A stretch of 64,000 nucleotides of DNA from NCBI GenBank assembly GCA_033558025.1, contig JAUCEF010000011.1:3720001-3784000 (forward strand), written 5' to 3'. The DNA is from Phytophthora sp. 'mugwort'. Lineage: Eukaryota; Oomycota; Peronosporomycetes; Peronosporales; Peronosporaceae. A model generated the notes under the pieces. It ran no database searches and was not told the DNA's origin. It worked only from the letters and a program-made list of their open reading frames with translations. Positions within the stretch are counted from its first letter, which is position 1, and the number at the start of each line of letters is the position of its first letter. This document shows, piece after piece, positions 10,745-20,809 of the stretch. Made by a program: the position numbers and the translations under genes.

Positions 10745-12413
10745 ATCATAGTACTGCTTCAGACGGCCCACGTAGAACGTCGGATGGGTCGACATCGACT
10801 TAGGCAGGTCAATGGTATATGCCGCACCATGCCTGGACAGGACCGCGAAGGGTCCAATGAAGCGGTGCTTCAACTTGTTGCTCCCAACGGAACTTACCGT
10901 GGCGAGTGATAGGTTCCTAGTGTCTAGTAGGATTAAATTCCCCACATTAAACACGTTTAAGTTTCCTCTTCCATATTTGTCTGAGTACTCCTTTTGTTTA
11001 TCCTGTGCCTCTGGCATGACATCACGGACACGGCTGATTACGTTCAGCCTGGTGTCTATAAAAACTCCACTTGTTTCCGCAAGGAAATCGGTCTCATGTC
11101 CGAGACCCGGGCGGAAAGCGCTTTCCGAGCCTCTCCCCCACTTACAACCGAAGACGGCGTGCTGCCTCGTAAAGTGAGCGGCACCCGTGGACGGCGTAAG
11201 CCTTTCAGGTAGAACGGGGTATACCCGGTCGATGCGTGAACCGCATTGTTGAGGGCAAACTCAACTAATTTTCTGACCAGTGCGAGGAGACCCTGCAAAG
11301 ATGCTGCGTAGTGCGTAGCATGTCCTCAAGCACTCGGTTGACACGATGCGTCTGCCTATCCGTCTGAGGATCGGCAGTAGACATGTGCAGCCTCGTTCCA
11401 AGTAGTTGGAACAGTGTTCGCCAGAATGCAGCGGTAAACCGCGGGTCACCATCCGAGACAATTGTCTCCGGCAGACCATGATGGCGGAAAACGCCATCCA
11501 GGAACAGCTTCGCAGCCTGTTCCCCGGTCACTGTGTCTTTGACCAGAGTAAGATGCGCCATCTTGCTCAGACGGCACATGAACACCAAGATACCGATGTT
11601 TCCGTGGCCGTCGGCTAGAACTCCAAAGATGAAGTCTAACCTCACCTACTCCCAGCAGTCCTCTGGAAGCCCCGGGCAGGCTCTGCAAAGGAGCCGAGGC
11701 GTGCCCGGTGGGTTTCACCCGCTGACATGTTTCACATGTCTTCACGTACTGTGCGACCCATGGGTCCGCCAAGAGTACTGATAGACCGATTTTAAGGTCT
11801 TCTCGTGGCCCAAGTGACCGCTGGACGGCGGAGTGCGCCTCCTGAAGGATGCCAATCTTGAGATCCTTGTCGTTTGATGCGACTACCCATGGGGGTCACA
11901 CGACTGATGTGCGCCAGCTCATAGTCCGGCCTGCGTGGTAATGCACGGCAAGCACGGTGAGCTTTCCAGGCGTGTACTCGACGCGGTAGTTGCATTCCGC
12001 GAAGAAGGACAGTCATCTCGCCATCCGTTGGGACAGAGGTGGGGCGAATTCGTCACAAAGGGCTAAGAGCCCAGGAGGTGCACCTTGTAGTTGACAAGGG
12101 CGTACTTTATGGCAAGCGGCTCCTTGTCACGAACGGGGTAGTCCCGTACGGCAGCCTTGAGCTGCCTAGGCTAAAAAAGATCACTCATTCACATCCTGCT
12201 ACATCGTGCTGCAGCAATGCACACCCGATTGCATAATCTGATGTATCGCAGACGACGCTGAACGGCTTCGCCAGTGCAAAGACAGGCGCCTTCTGAAGGC
12301 TCGCCTCGACATTGTCAAAGGCTTCCTGGTGTTCACGTCCCCATTCCCAGTCGGTATCGTTTTTCAGAAGATCCGACAAGGGTCTAGCTAGACCCGCGTA
12401 CCCTTCGCTGTAC
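10745..12413 (-). pseudogene. RNase H end and integrase of Ty3 Pol (left)
   Basis: Minus strand, in order: RNase H tail (RDKEPLAIKYALVNYKVHL, then ARWLSFFAECNYRVEYTPG), the zinc-binding CETCQ of integrase (~11,735), the core with first Asp (DFIFG), second Asp (IVSDGDPRF), and the C-terminal barrel (KLKHRFIGPF, TFYVGRLKQYY). The catalytic Glu position reads His (QTHRVNR, codon at 11,346-11,348) and several frameshifts break the frame, so it is inactive. Contiguous with RT at 12,414-13,560. Confidence 0.8.
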
Positions 12414-13665
12414 TTATGGAGGTAGTTGGCCAAGCCTTGCCATTTCCTCAGGTCCTTCTAGGATCTTGGTTTTGGCCAAACCGAAATGGCCCTGACCTTC
12501 TCCTGGTCGGTTCGAACGCCGATATTGCCGACGAAGCAACCAAGAACTTTTGATCTCTTGCGCCGCGAAGACGCACTTGTCGATGTTGGCATAGAGCTGG
12601 TTCGCTTCATGACCTCTAACACGCGACGGAGGTGCTCCAAAAATGCACTTCCATAACCGTCTTGCCTCCTTCGGTACGGCTGTGGACGAAGATATCGTCG
12701 AAGTACGACTGTGCGTACGCGCGCAGTGGTCTAAACAACTGCGTGACCAGGCGATTGAATATCGCCGGGGCATTAGACAGGCCCTGTGGCACCACAAGCC
12801 ACTCCCAGCTCATACCGCTCGGGATACTCACTGCGGTGAGTGGGATGTTGCTCTCGCGCATCAGGATCTGGTAGTATCCATCCACCAGATCCAGGGCGCT
12901 GTTTAACGCGCACCCGTCCATGTTGTTTAACAACACATCCTATCGCGTGGGTGCCTGGGCCGGCGTCGTCGCGCTATTCAGCTTATTAAAAGCATGAACC
13001 AGACGCCACTTCCCGTTCGGCTTCCTAACGCAGAAGGGTGGCGTCGAGTGCGGGGATTTCGATTCCCGCACCATGTCTGCCTCGGACTTGCGGCGAAGAA
13101 GGCATCAACGACCTTGCACTGGTCGCGAGGCAGTGGCCATTGTCTGGCGACACAGTACTTTGTCCCGGTACGAGATCAATCTCGTGCCTGATCCCACAAT
13201 CCGGCGGGGGTTGAGACGGTGGATCCTTGGACACCACGTCCTCGAACTCCTTCATCAAAGGGTATACGGGATCCTTCGGGTTAGTGAGAATCTCACAACC
13301 CAAGCGCGAGGCACGCTGGGAGGAGAATGCCTCCAGGACGCCCTCTCTCATAACGATGAGGAATTCAATTCCTCTGAAGTGGACTCTTGCTTCAAGAGTA
13401 CCGCCTCCGCGATTACCCCATCCTTCAGGTCGGCCAGTAAATCTGTCGGCGTCAAACCTTCGACGTTCAGGAGCACCGAGACACCTCGGGCAGCGGCTCT
13501 AGCGGGATGCCGGCTGCCTTGACCCAATGGCCGGTCTCACCGTCGAGGATGCGATAACACCCTCCGACTGGCCGCGTCGAAAGAACCTGAGCCCTGATTT
13601 CCGAGTCGCTTAAAGCGACACCAGTCTAAAGTGACTTTAGACTCGGCTTGCGGTGTCGACTATGT
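12200..13665. other. Single-copy centre of the palindrome
   Basis: 1,466 bp present once, between the inverted arms. Its right edge carries a short hairpin (AGTCTAAAG/CTTTAGACT, 13,623-13,643) near the strand switch, where the protease-side sequence meets the inverted RNase H-integrase copy. That hairpin is a candidate for the fold-back point. Confidence 0.7.
12414..13560 (-). pseudogene. Protease linker and reverse transcriptase of Ty3 Pol
   Basis: Read on the minus strand: a protease-RT linker (PLMKEFEDVVSKDPPSQPPP, with HEIDLVPG), RT fingers (CVRKPNGKW-like reading near 13,010), the palm (LDLVDGYYQILM, VVPQGLSNAPAIFNRLV), and the catalytic YFDDIFV near 12,690-12,705, then the RT thumb (ANYLHKYSEGYAGLARPLSDL) and RNase H start (VVCDTSDYAIGCALLQ). 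Frameshifts near 13,170, 12,950 and 12,480. The catalytic YFDD is intact. It is the only RT in this element. Confidence 0.8.
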
Positions 13666-15120
13666 GCAGGATGTGAATGAGTGATCTTTTTTAGCCTAGG
13701 CAGCTCAAGGCTGCCGTACGGGACTACCCCGTTCGTGACAAGGAGCCGCTTGCCATAAAGTACGCCCTTGTCAACTACAAGGTGCACCTCCTGGGCTCTT
13801 AGCCCTTTGTAACGAATTCGCCCCACCTCTGTCCCAACGGATGGCGAGATGACTGTCCTTCTTCGCGGAATGCAACTACCGCGTCGAGTACACGCCTGGA
13901 AAGCTCACCGTGCTTGCCGTGCATTACCACGCAGGCCGGACTATGAGCTGGCGCACATCAGTCGTGTGACCCCCATGGGTAGTCGCATCAAACGACAAGG
14001 ATCTCAAGATTGGCATCCTTCAGGAGGCGCACTCCGCCGTCCAGCGGTCACTTGGGCCACGAGAAGACCTTAAAATCGGTCTATCAGTACTCTTGGCGGA
14101 CCCATGGGTCGCACAGTACGTGAAGACATGTGAAACATGTCAGCGGGTGAAACCCACCGGGCACGCCTCGGCTCCTTTGCAGAGCCTGCCCGGGGCTTCC
14201 AGAGGACTGCTGGGAGTAGGTGAGGTTAGACTTCATCTTTGGAGTTCTAGCCGACGGCCACGGAAACATCGGTATCTTGGTGTTCATGTGCCGTCTGAGC
14301 AAGATGGCGCATCTTACTCTGGTCAAAGACACAGTGACCGGGGAACAGGCTGCGAAGCTGTTCCTGGATGGCGTTTTCCGCCATCATGGTCTGCCGGAGA
14401 CAATTGTCTCGGATGGTGACCCGCGGTTTACCGCTGCATTCTGGCGAACACTGTTCCAACTACTTGGAACGAGGCTGCACATGTCTACTGCCGATCCTCA
14501 GACGGATAGGCAGACGCATCGTGTCAACCGAGTGCTTGAGGACATGCTACGCACTACGCAGCATCTTTGCAGGGTCTCCTCGCACTGGTCAGAAAATTAG
14601 TTGAGTTTGCCCTCAACAATGCGGTTCACGCATCGACCGGGTATACCCCGTTCTACCTGAAAGGCTTACGCCGTCCACGGGTGCCGCTCACTTTACGAGG
14701 CAGCACGCCGTCTTCGGTTGTAAGTGGGGGAGAGGCTCGGAAAGCGCTTTCCGCCCGGGTCTCGGACATGAGACCGATTTCCTTGCGGAAACAAGTGGAG
14801 TTTTTATAGACACCAGGCTGAACGTAATCAGCCGTGTCCGTGATGTCATGCCAGAGGCACAGGATAAACAAAAGGAGTACTCAGACAAATATGGAAGAGG
14901 AAACTTAAACGTGTTTAATGTGGGGAATTTAATCCTACTAGACACTAGGAACCTATCACTCGCCACGGTAAGTTCCGTTGGGAGCAACAAGTTGAAGCAC
15001 CGCTTCATTGGACCCTTCGCGGTCCTGTCCAGGCATGGTGCGGCATATACCATTGACCTGCCTAAGTCGATGTCGACCCATCCGACGTTCTACGTGGGCC
15101 GTCTGAAGCAGTACTATGAT
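13666..15120 (+). pseudogene. RNase H end and integrase of Ty3 Pol (right arm)
   Basis: Inverted duplicate of 10,745-12,199, read on the plus strand. It begins abruptly within RNase H, so this strand has no RT upstream of it. Same motifs (CETCQ, DFIFG, IVSDGDPRF, GPFAVLSRH), the same frameshifts, and the same His in place of the catalytic Glu (14,517-14,519). The shared lesions show they predate the duplication. Confidence 0.8.
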
Positions 15121-15144
15121 CCGCAGGGCTCACAGGCCCCACTT

Positions 15145-17118
15145 TTACAAAGCAAGGCTGCGACTCTTCTCTCTGAGCGCGCCCAGAGCCAGAAGCCCAG
15201 GTCCCTTGCGGGGCCGCGGAAGAGACTCCATACGAAGGAACCCCGGCTGCGTACGCCGAGTATGAACAATAGTGATACGGCTGAGAGTACGCAGGAGGCG
15301 CTCCCGCCTGGGGCACAGGCCGCAGGAGGTCCCGTTGGACTCGGTCCATGGACGCCCAAAACGCATCCAGACGTCGGAAGGCCTCGTCCATGTCATTCGC
15401 CCGACGGTCGACCCGTCCTTCGAGGGACGACGAGTCATCGGCCAGACGATTCACGTCGTCACGAATCTGCCCAAGGACCCCAGCACTCCCGGCCTGGGCG
15501 GCAGCAGCCCCGCACTCACCAAGTCCAAGCGTAATCTCAAGCGCAAGGACTCGACGACGAAGAGCGCTGTCTTTAACGACCGAGGTGGAGCCGAAGGCGG
15601 CACACCAGGTCCTGAACCGGACCGGACAGGCGGCGCCTCATACTCGTACTCGTTCGAGGGCACCACCGCCTCTCCTCGACCATAATAGGGAGACCCACTA
15701 CCACGTGGAGCATGTGCTCCAGGAGCGGCGCGTTCACGGGAAGCGCCAGCTCCGCGTGAAGTGGAGGGGGTATTTGGAATCTGAGTGCTCATGGGAGCCG
15801 TACGAATGGCTCCAGGCTGACTGCCCGAATGCTGTCGCGATGTGGGAACTGAATCGGCGGTGGCTTCGTAAGTAGTTTGGGTTTTCTTGCCCGAACGGGG
15901 TGTGGTCGTAGAACCAATACCATACCCGCGCTCATCATGAGCGCTAGAAGCGGAAAGCTGCTGCAGTTCTCGAGAGAGCTGCCGTTTGTCTACCACATGG
16001 GCAAACGCAATACGCAGACCTCGGAGGTCAAGGATGGCCTCCAGGGTGAGATCCTGCAGGAGAACCTCGAGTTGTCCTTGTGAGCAGCGCGTAGCTGCTC
16101 ACTTCCAAAAGACGGCCTCGACCTCTTGGAAAGAGTCACTATGCGGGGGCATAACGGCTGGATAGCCCCACACCGGTCGCAGTCCCGACTGGAGCTCAGG
16201 CTTCTTTCGCCGGCTCGTGAACTCCTTGAGCGGGATGTTGTGCGGTGCCAGAAGCAGGCACCGAGCGATGCTCACGTTTTTTTGGAACAGGGGATGCTTG
16301 GCCACCAGGTGGCGCTCATTAGCGCCCCGAGAAGAGCGCCCGCCAAGAAGCACGCGAGACGGCTGGAGCTGGCCCATGTAGGCGTCGGCTCCGTGGGACT
16401 CCTCAGGAAGGAAGTACCGGGGAGCGTAAGGGGGCCACCCCACGAACAGGTGAAGAGTACTTCACAGGCGACCGGGTCGCCGTGGCCCGCACTCCCTTGT
16501 GACGAGCAGCCTGGTACTCCGACTGCTGCCCGTCGCGGTCGTTGGAGATCTCTCGGCCGACGTGGTCCTCTTCCTCCTGTCGGAAGAAGAACTGAAGAGG
16601 CCCTTGTTTGTAAGCGCGAGGGTTCCATACCCTTCGCTGATCGGAGAACTGGAAGCAGCTCGCCGCTTACAGCTGACTTCCGAGGCTGCTGCAGCCTTAG
16701 CAGCCTTGACGCGTGCAGTTGCCTCAGCGATCGTCTTGACCGGAGAACCAGGTTTCTCTTCGTCCCCCTTGGGTGACCGCGGGCTCCCCTGACGCTCGGG
16801 CGTCTTCCGGCGCGTCGCCATCGTCGCCGTTATGGGCTAGTCAGCGGGGTACGAGACCAAGCGAGTCCGACTGACTCGGCTCGCCGTCAGACCCCTTGAC
16901 GATCGGGGTTTCGTTGTCACCCCAGGATATTGGAGAGTCCCCCCTTAGTCCAGATGGATCTCATGATCCTCCACAGGCGGCTCAGACGCCTTGGGAGTCA
17001 CCTTGGATGCCTTAGTGGCAGAGCCATTGCCAGCCGGCTTCGAGCTCTTAGCCTGCTGCTTGGAATCAACAGGCTTAGCAGGCGTTATCGCACCGCTGCC
17101 AGACCGAGTCTTGGTCAT
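15145..17118 (-). pseudogene. Gag-like region, antisense to pol (right arm)
   Basis: Mirror of the left gag-like region, read on the minus strand from ATG at 17,118 (MTKTRSGSG) through MATRRKTPE (ATG at 16,821) to the coiled-coil segment near 15,415-15,475. A few codons differ from the left arm (for example T for I in SPTTATG and P for S in AVMPPHSD). It lies between chromodomain and 3' LTR and runs against both. Confidence 0.55.
15575..15875 (+). CDS. Chromodomain, C-terminus of Pol (right arm)
   Basis: Plus-strand copy of the chromodomain (HYHVEHVL, RVKWRGY, SWEPYEWL), ending at TAG 15,873-15,875. Identical in motif to the left copy. Confidence 0.8.
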
Positions 17119-17285
17119 GCTTGAGGCTGACGTGGAAGCCGAGACGATAAACGCACGGACGCGCTCGAGGCTCAAAAGGAATTGAGCCGGCTGCGGAAAC
17201 CAACCGCAGCGAATCGATGTAATTCGACTTGGAGAGTGAAAGGAGGCGACTTCCTCTCGCTCGCCCTGAATGGTCGGTAAACCGA

Positions 17286-17300
17286 ACCTAAGTGGGGGGA
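17286..17300 (+). promoter_or_regulatory. Polypurine tract before right LTR
   Basis: CCTAAGTGGGGGGA directly precedes TGTAACGGGG. The second Ty3 element has AGTGGGGGAGAG in the same place before the same LTR start (52,429-52,440). This fixes the LTR orientation as that of the plus-strand pol in this arm, and not that of the gag-like ORFs. Confidence 0.7.
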
Positions 17301-17666
17301 TGTAACGGGGAAACGGGTACATGAAGGTGCCAAGTCACTCTTCAGAATGGTGTACCCAAGTACCCCTAGTGGTGTGGCCAACATCACTATGACGTCACCG
17401 TAATGACGTCGCGGATGCGTACCACACATATGGTACAAATACCCCAGAACCACCCAATAGAATAACATCTAGGGTATTTTACAGGTGACTTATAATTAGC
17501 ATGTCGACGCGTTAAAAAGGGTCAGTTATAAATATTCAGTGTTAAATCTACCTATTTGGTAACAGTCCCCTCAGACCAGGGACTTGTGAGCTGCCGTGCA
17601 CTGAGAGTTTGTATACTCTCCGGAAGTCACACTTCCTGTGCGAAAGATGCTGTGTGCCCCGCCACA
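17301..17666 (+). repeat. LTR, right (plus orientation)
   Basis: 366 bp, starting TGTAACGGGG and ending CCCCGCCACA, with TATAAATA near 17,527. Follows a polypurine tract, as a 3' LTR should. The left LTR is its inverted partner and differs by about one indel and a few bases. Confidence 0.8.
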
Positions 17667-17670
17667 CGTA
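17667..17670. repeat. Target site duplication CGTA (right)
   Basis: Matches 8,195-8,198 exactly in direct orientation. Confidence 0.6.
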
Positions 17671-17932
17671 CCCTTCTTATGGTGCGCTTCTAGCGGTAGG
17701 CGAGAGGTGGCAGGCTTCTGGTGGACGCGAGGGCGTGACGAGCTGTGACGGTTTCTGGCGAATGCGACGCATTATGCGCCGTTGTGACATTAACGATACA
17801 TGTACTTAAATTCGAACTCTTTCTTAACTATTGCGAGTTTCAACGTAACGGATTTTACCCAATCGGTAACTTTCGTGAATGAAACATATTTTAACCCCTC
17901 CAAACCGGATGCTGCATAATGTATCATTACCA

Positions 17933-17968
17933 TTTTGCTTATGCTGCATCTTTACAGCATAAGCAAAA
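17933..17968. repeat. Subterminal hairpin of PB-1
   Basis: TTTTGCTTATGCTG pairs exactly with CAGCATAAGCAAAA across an 8-nt loop. Confidence 0.85.
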
Positions 17969-18269
17969 ATAAACTTGGAGTTTGTATGATGTGTATTTTC
18001 CCTCGCCACAGAGCATACAAATGTTAAGACATAGGTACGACTTGTCTCTGTTTACGCCTTTCTTTTTCTTACGAGGATGGTATCAGTGTTTGTCTAAATT
18101 TAAGTATAGCTTTCGACAGGTAGCATTCTTGCCGACTTTATTTATATTATTTTGCGGAGGTAATGGGCACCAAACAAGTGGCTCTCAGTCGGCTCCCTCC
18201 TCCGCCTTTACCGAATTCGCGTCATTTGAGGATTTGCAGGCGAGGGGAACAAGTCGAGAGGAGAATACA

Positions 18270-20275
18270 ATGGTGCGGCCGATAGGCAAAATTTTGCGCG
18301 ATAGCGAGGTGACGGGGAGGGACCTTTCCATTCCGAAGGAACTCAAGGGTCAACGCTGACGCGTAAAGCACCACCGGCACGCATCTGGAAGAGTGGTACC
18401 GATACATTCGACCGAACGGAAACCGCAACGACACGAACGGCATTGATTACTTCCTGGACGAAGAGGCAGTACTTGAGTACGCAAACGGTAAGTTACGTTT
18501 GAATGCTCCTATAGATGGTAGCTGATATAACAGTTAGCGTTATGCCTTTGTAGTGCTGCGGAGCCAAGCACGTGGAGCTGCTCCAACGCCTAGCGCAACG
18601 CCCACCACGCTTGCACCAGGCGATGCTCAGCTTGCTGCTGCTGCCCAAGTTGTTCACGATACCTATACCGCCGATATAGAAGTAGCAGAGGCACGCGCAG
18701 CTGAGGACCGCGCACCTATCGCCACGGTATCTACAGCTGATGCACCTGCTGCGATCATGCCCCGTGTTGTAGTACAATTACAACGCCACCTCCTACTGTT
18801 TAACGTCGCGAAAATGGAATGAGGTCATCAAAACGACCTACGCGACGCGCACTGATGCAACCTCCGGGACCAAGGCCAAGGACACCAGCTCGAACCCCAC
18901 CACGTAGTTCCTCAGAACTAATTGCGACTTCACCTTATGTTCAAGCTGACGACGTCAGTGATAGAGACGATGCATGTTCAAGCTCTTCGTTCGTGCTTGA
19001 CGATGACTCCCTGAATTCGCCTGGAGTACGAAGCGACTCCAACGATGGTACGTTATACTGTATATTATGCTGGCTGGTATGTTGTCTGATATGGTGCTCG
19101 GTATGCTGCATGGTATGCTGCACTGTATCCATAATGTTATACTAACTGCTTCGTTTTCTATTCTGTAGGGACGATGATGAAGACCATGGAAACGCACTGG
19201 GGAGTGACCTGTTAGCCGACAACAATGATGAATTGAACAAGGTAGATGACAGCGAAAGCTCAGCTCTGTTCGGCACCATGGACTCGGGCAATGAAGCAGA
19301 GAGGGATGACGTAGCGACGGGAGGGTACGGTTCGGAAGAGGAGGATGATTCATTCTGCGTACCCGAAGATGCTTGTGACGATCCTGATGAAACCGTAACC
19401 GAAATTGCTGCCGAGGTTCTTTTCGCGGAAAGCTTTCTGGACAGCTTCGGCGGAGAAGACGAAGTACTGGCCGGAAACTTGAAAAACGCTGTCTTGTTCA
19501 ACATGTCGACCACGGGGTGGGACGACGCCGTCGAACCATGTATTCACGAAAATCTCATGACGCCTTACGAGCCTGTGGATAATACAAGGAGCTAATCCTG
19601 GTTTGCGCCAAGGATACTTGGGCCCTACGGCAGAGGTGCTACGACGAGGTGACTCCCCCGTTGCGCTATTCGTTTACTTCATGCCAGTGGTACTGTGGCA
19701 GCACTTTGCCGTGTGTTCAAATGACTACCACCGGGAGATGCTTCCTCGGCGTGTTGACGAGGCGTACCAGCGCTATCGAAATAAGCAACGGCTGCATTCG
19801 CGCTACCAAAGAAGACAGAACGTGACATCCAGCACGAGTTGGAAGGGATGAAGCCGATTCAACCAGACGAACTGTGCAATTTCGTGGGTCTGCTGGCGGC
19901 AATGAGTATTGCTCCTAGCCGTGAAAAACTATCCAACTACTGGAAAACGACGGATGAAGGTGGTATTTCACGCGGTTGCTTTGGATCTGTACTGCGTCGC
20001 GATAGATTTATGGAGATATCGCGGAATCTCCACTTCAACGCAAACAGTGACCCCCGCGCACTGACTGATCGTGCTAAAGAATCCGCAAGGTTGTCGAATT
20101 GCTACAGCGAACGTTTGCACGTTGGACGTTGCGCCCACACACTTAGCCTTTGAAGAAGCGGTTCTGCCTAGTCGATCGAGTTTCAACAAGATGCCGGTTT
20201 ACATGAAGGACAAGCCCCACAAGTGGGGTACGAAGCTTTTGTTTGTTGAACATCTGTATGGGAAGTTTTGATTTC
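18270..20275 (+). pseudogene. piggyBac-type transposase pseudogene (PB-1)
   Basis: Plus-strand remains of a piggyBac-type transposase. N-terminal module (EEWYRYIRPNG, GIDYFLDEEAVLEYANG, ~18,390-18,487), an Ala-rich linker, an acidic segment (19,170-19,590), then the core (PVALFVYFMPVVLWQHF, ~19,660; CNFVGLLAAMSIAPSREKL; RDRFMEISRNLHFN) and the first catalytic motif near 20,150 (LAFEEAVLPSRSSFNKMPVY). The first Asp is Glu there. Two canonical introns are visible: 18,488-18,553 (GTAAGT..TTTGTAG) and 19,048-19,168 (GTACGT..ACTAAC..CTGTAG). Frameshifts near 18,360, 19,595 and 20,090. Everything after the KPHKWGTKL motif is missing. Confidence 0.75.
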
Positions 20276-20733
20276 AACTTTTTTGAAAAAAATGAGGATC
20301 TTAGGACGTGCTGATTCTGTTCACGGGTTGTCAGTGACTGCCCCGTCAATTTCTGCCATTCGCTGCAGAATGCATCGTAACAGTGGATGGAATATGCAGG
20401 GTATGCAGATTAAGGCAACGCTAGCACAGATCTAACACTATAACCCAAATCCCTGTTCAGATCCCTATCCCATTTCATACAAACGTCAAGTCAAATTAAC
20501 TTGCATATGCAGGTTAAGTTTACCTTTTTATCTCTGGTTTTTGGAGGGGCTAACACCTCTAGCTCCGGGATTTGGGGCGAAAGTTACCCTGTATAATACA
20601 GGTTAACAAATGACTTGACTTTACTATTGCGGAGTGTTTGCAGGGTCACAATCCTTGACGGTAATCTACAGTGTCCAATACATGGTAACAACGAGCAAGG
20701 GATATACGACATCCTGTATGCTCCAGTTCGGGG

Positions 20734-20779
20734 TGATGGGTTTGTTGAGACAAAATGTCAAAATTCAACAAAACCATCA
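20734..20779. repeat. Hairpin inside PB-2
   Basis: TGATGGGTTTGTTGA pairs with TCAACAAAACCATCA with one G-T pair across 16 nt. Downstream of the transposase remnant on its strand. Confidence 0.75.
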
Positions 20780-20809
20780 CTCACAGTTGATTACATTCAT
20801 TTTGATTTG

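Larger units (their letters stand above)
8199..12199. repeat. Left arm of 4.0-kb inverted repeat
   Basis: Inverted copy of 13,666-17,666. Homology stops sharply at ACATCCTGC (12,191-12,199), inside RNase H, and at the LTR tip. Differences seen include an extra A in the LTR (ATGTAACCC versus ATGTACCC) and a 5G/6G run near 8,922. Confidence 0.9.
8199..17666. mobile_element. Palindromic chromodomain Ty3/gypsy retroelement
   Basis: A 9,468-bp unit made of two inverted arms (8,199-12,199 and 13,666-17,666, coordinate sum 25,865, drifting by one at compensating 1-nt indels) around a single-copy centre (12,200-13,665). Each arm carries, from the centre outward, the end of RNase H, integrase, chromodomain, a gag-like region on the other strand, a purine tract and an LTR. 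The centre carries the protease linker, RT and the start of RNase H on the minus strand. Thus only the minus strand has a whole pol, and no gag lies upstream of it. Arm differences are few substitutions plus single-nt indels, so the arms are young. The CGTA repeat on both sides suggests it integrated as one unit. Confidence 0.85.
13666..17666. repeat. Right arm of 4.0-kb inverted repeat
   Basis: Inverted copy of 8,199-12,199, the same 4,001-bp length because two single-nt indels compensate. Begins at GCAGGATGTGAATGAG within RNase H and ends at the LTR tip CCCCGCCACA. Confidence 0.9.
17895..20549 (+). mobile_element. piggyBac element PB-1
   Basis: Starts TTAA (17,891-17,894) + CCCCTCCAAACC and ends GGTTTTTGGAGGGG + CTAA (20,550-20,553), which is a terminal inverted repeat with one mutated TTAA. 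A 14-bp perfect hairpin sits 38 nt inside the left end. Encodes one plus-strand transposase pseudogene that stops after the first catalytic region, so the element has lost its 3' coding half. Confidence 0.72.
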
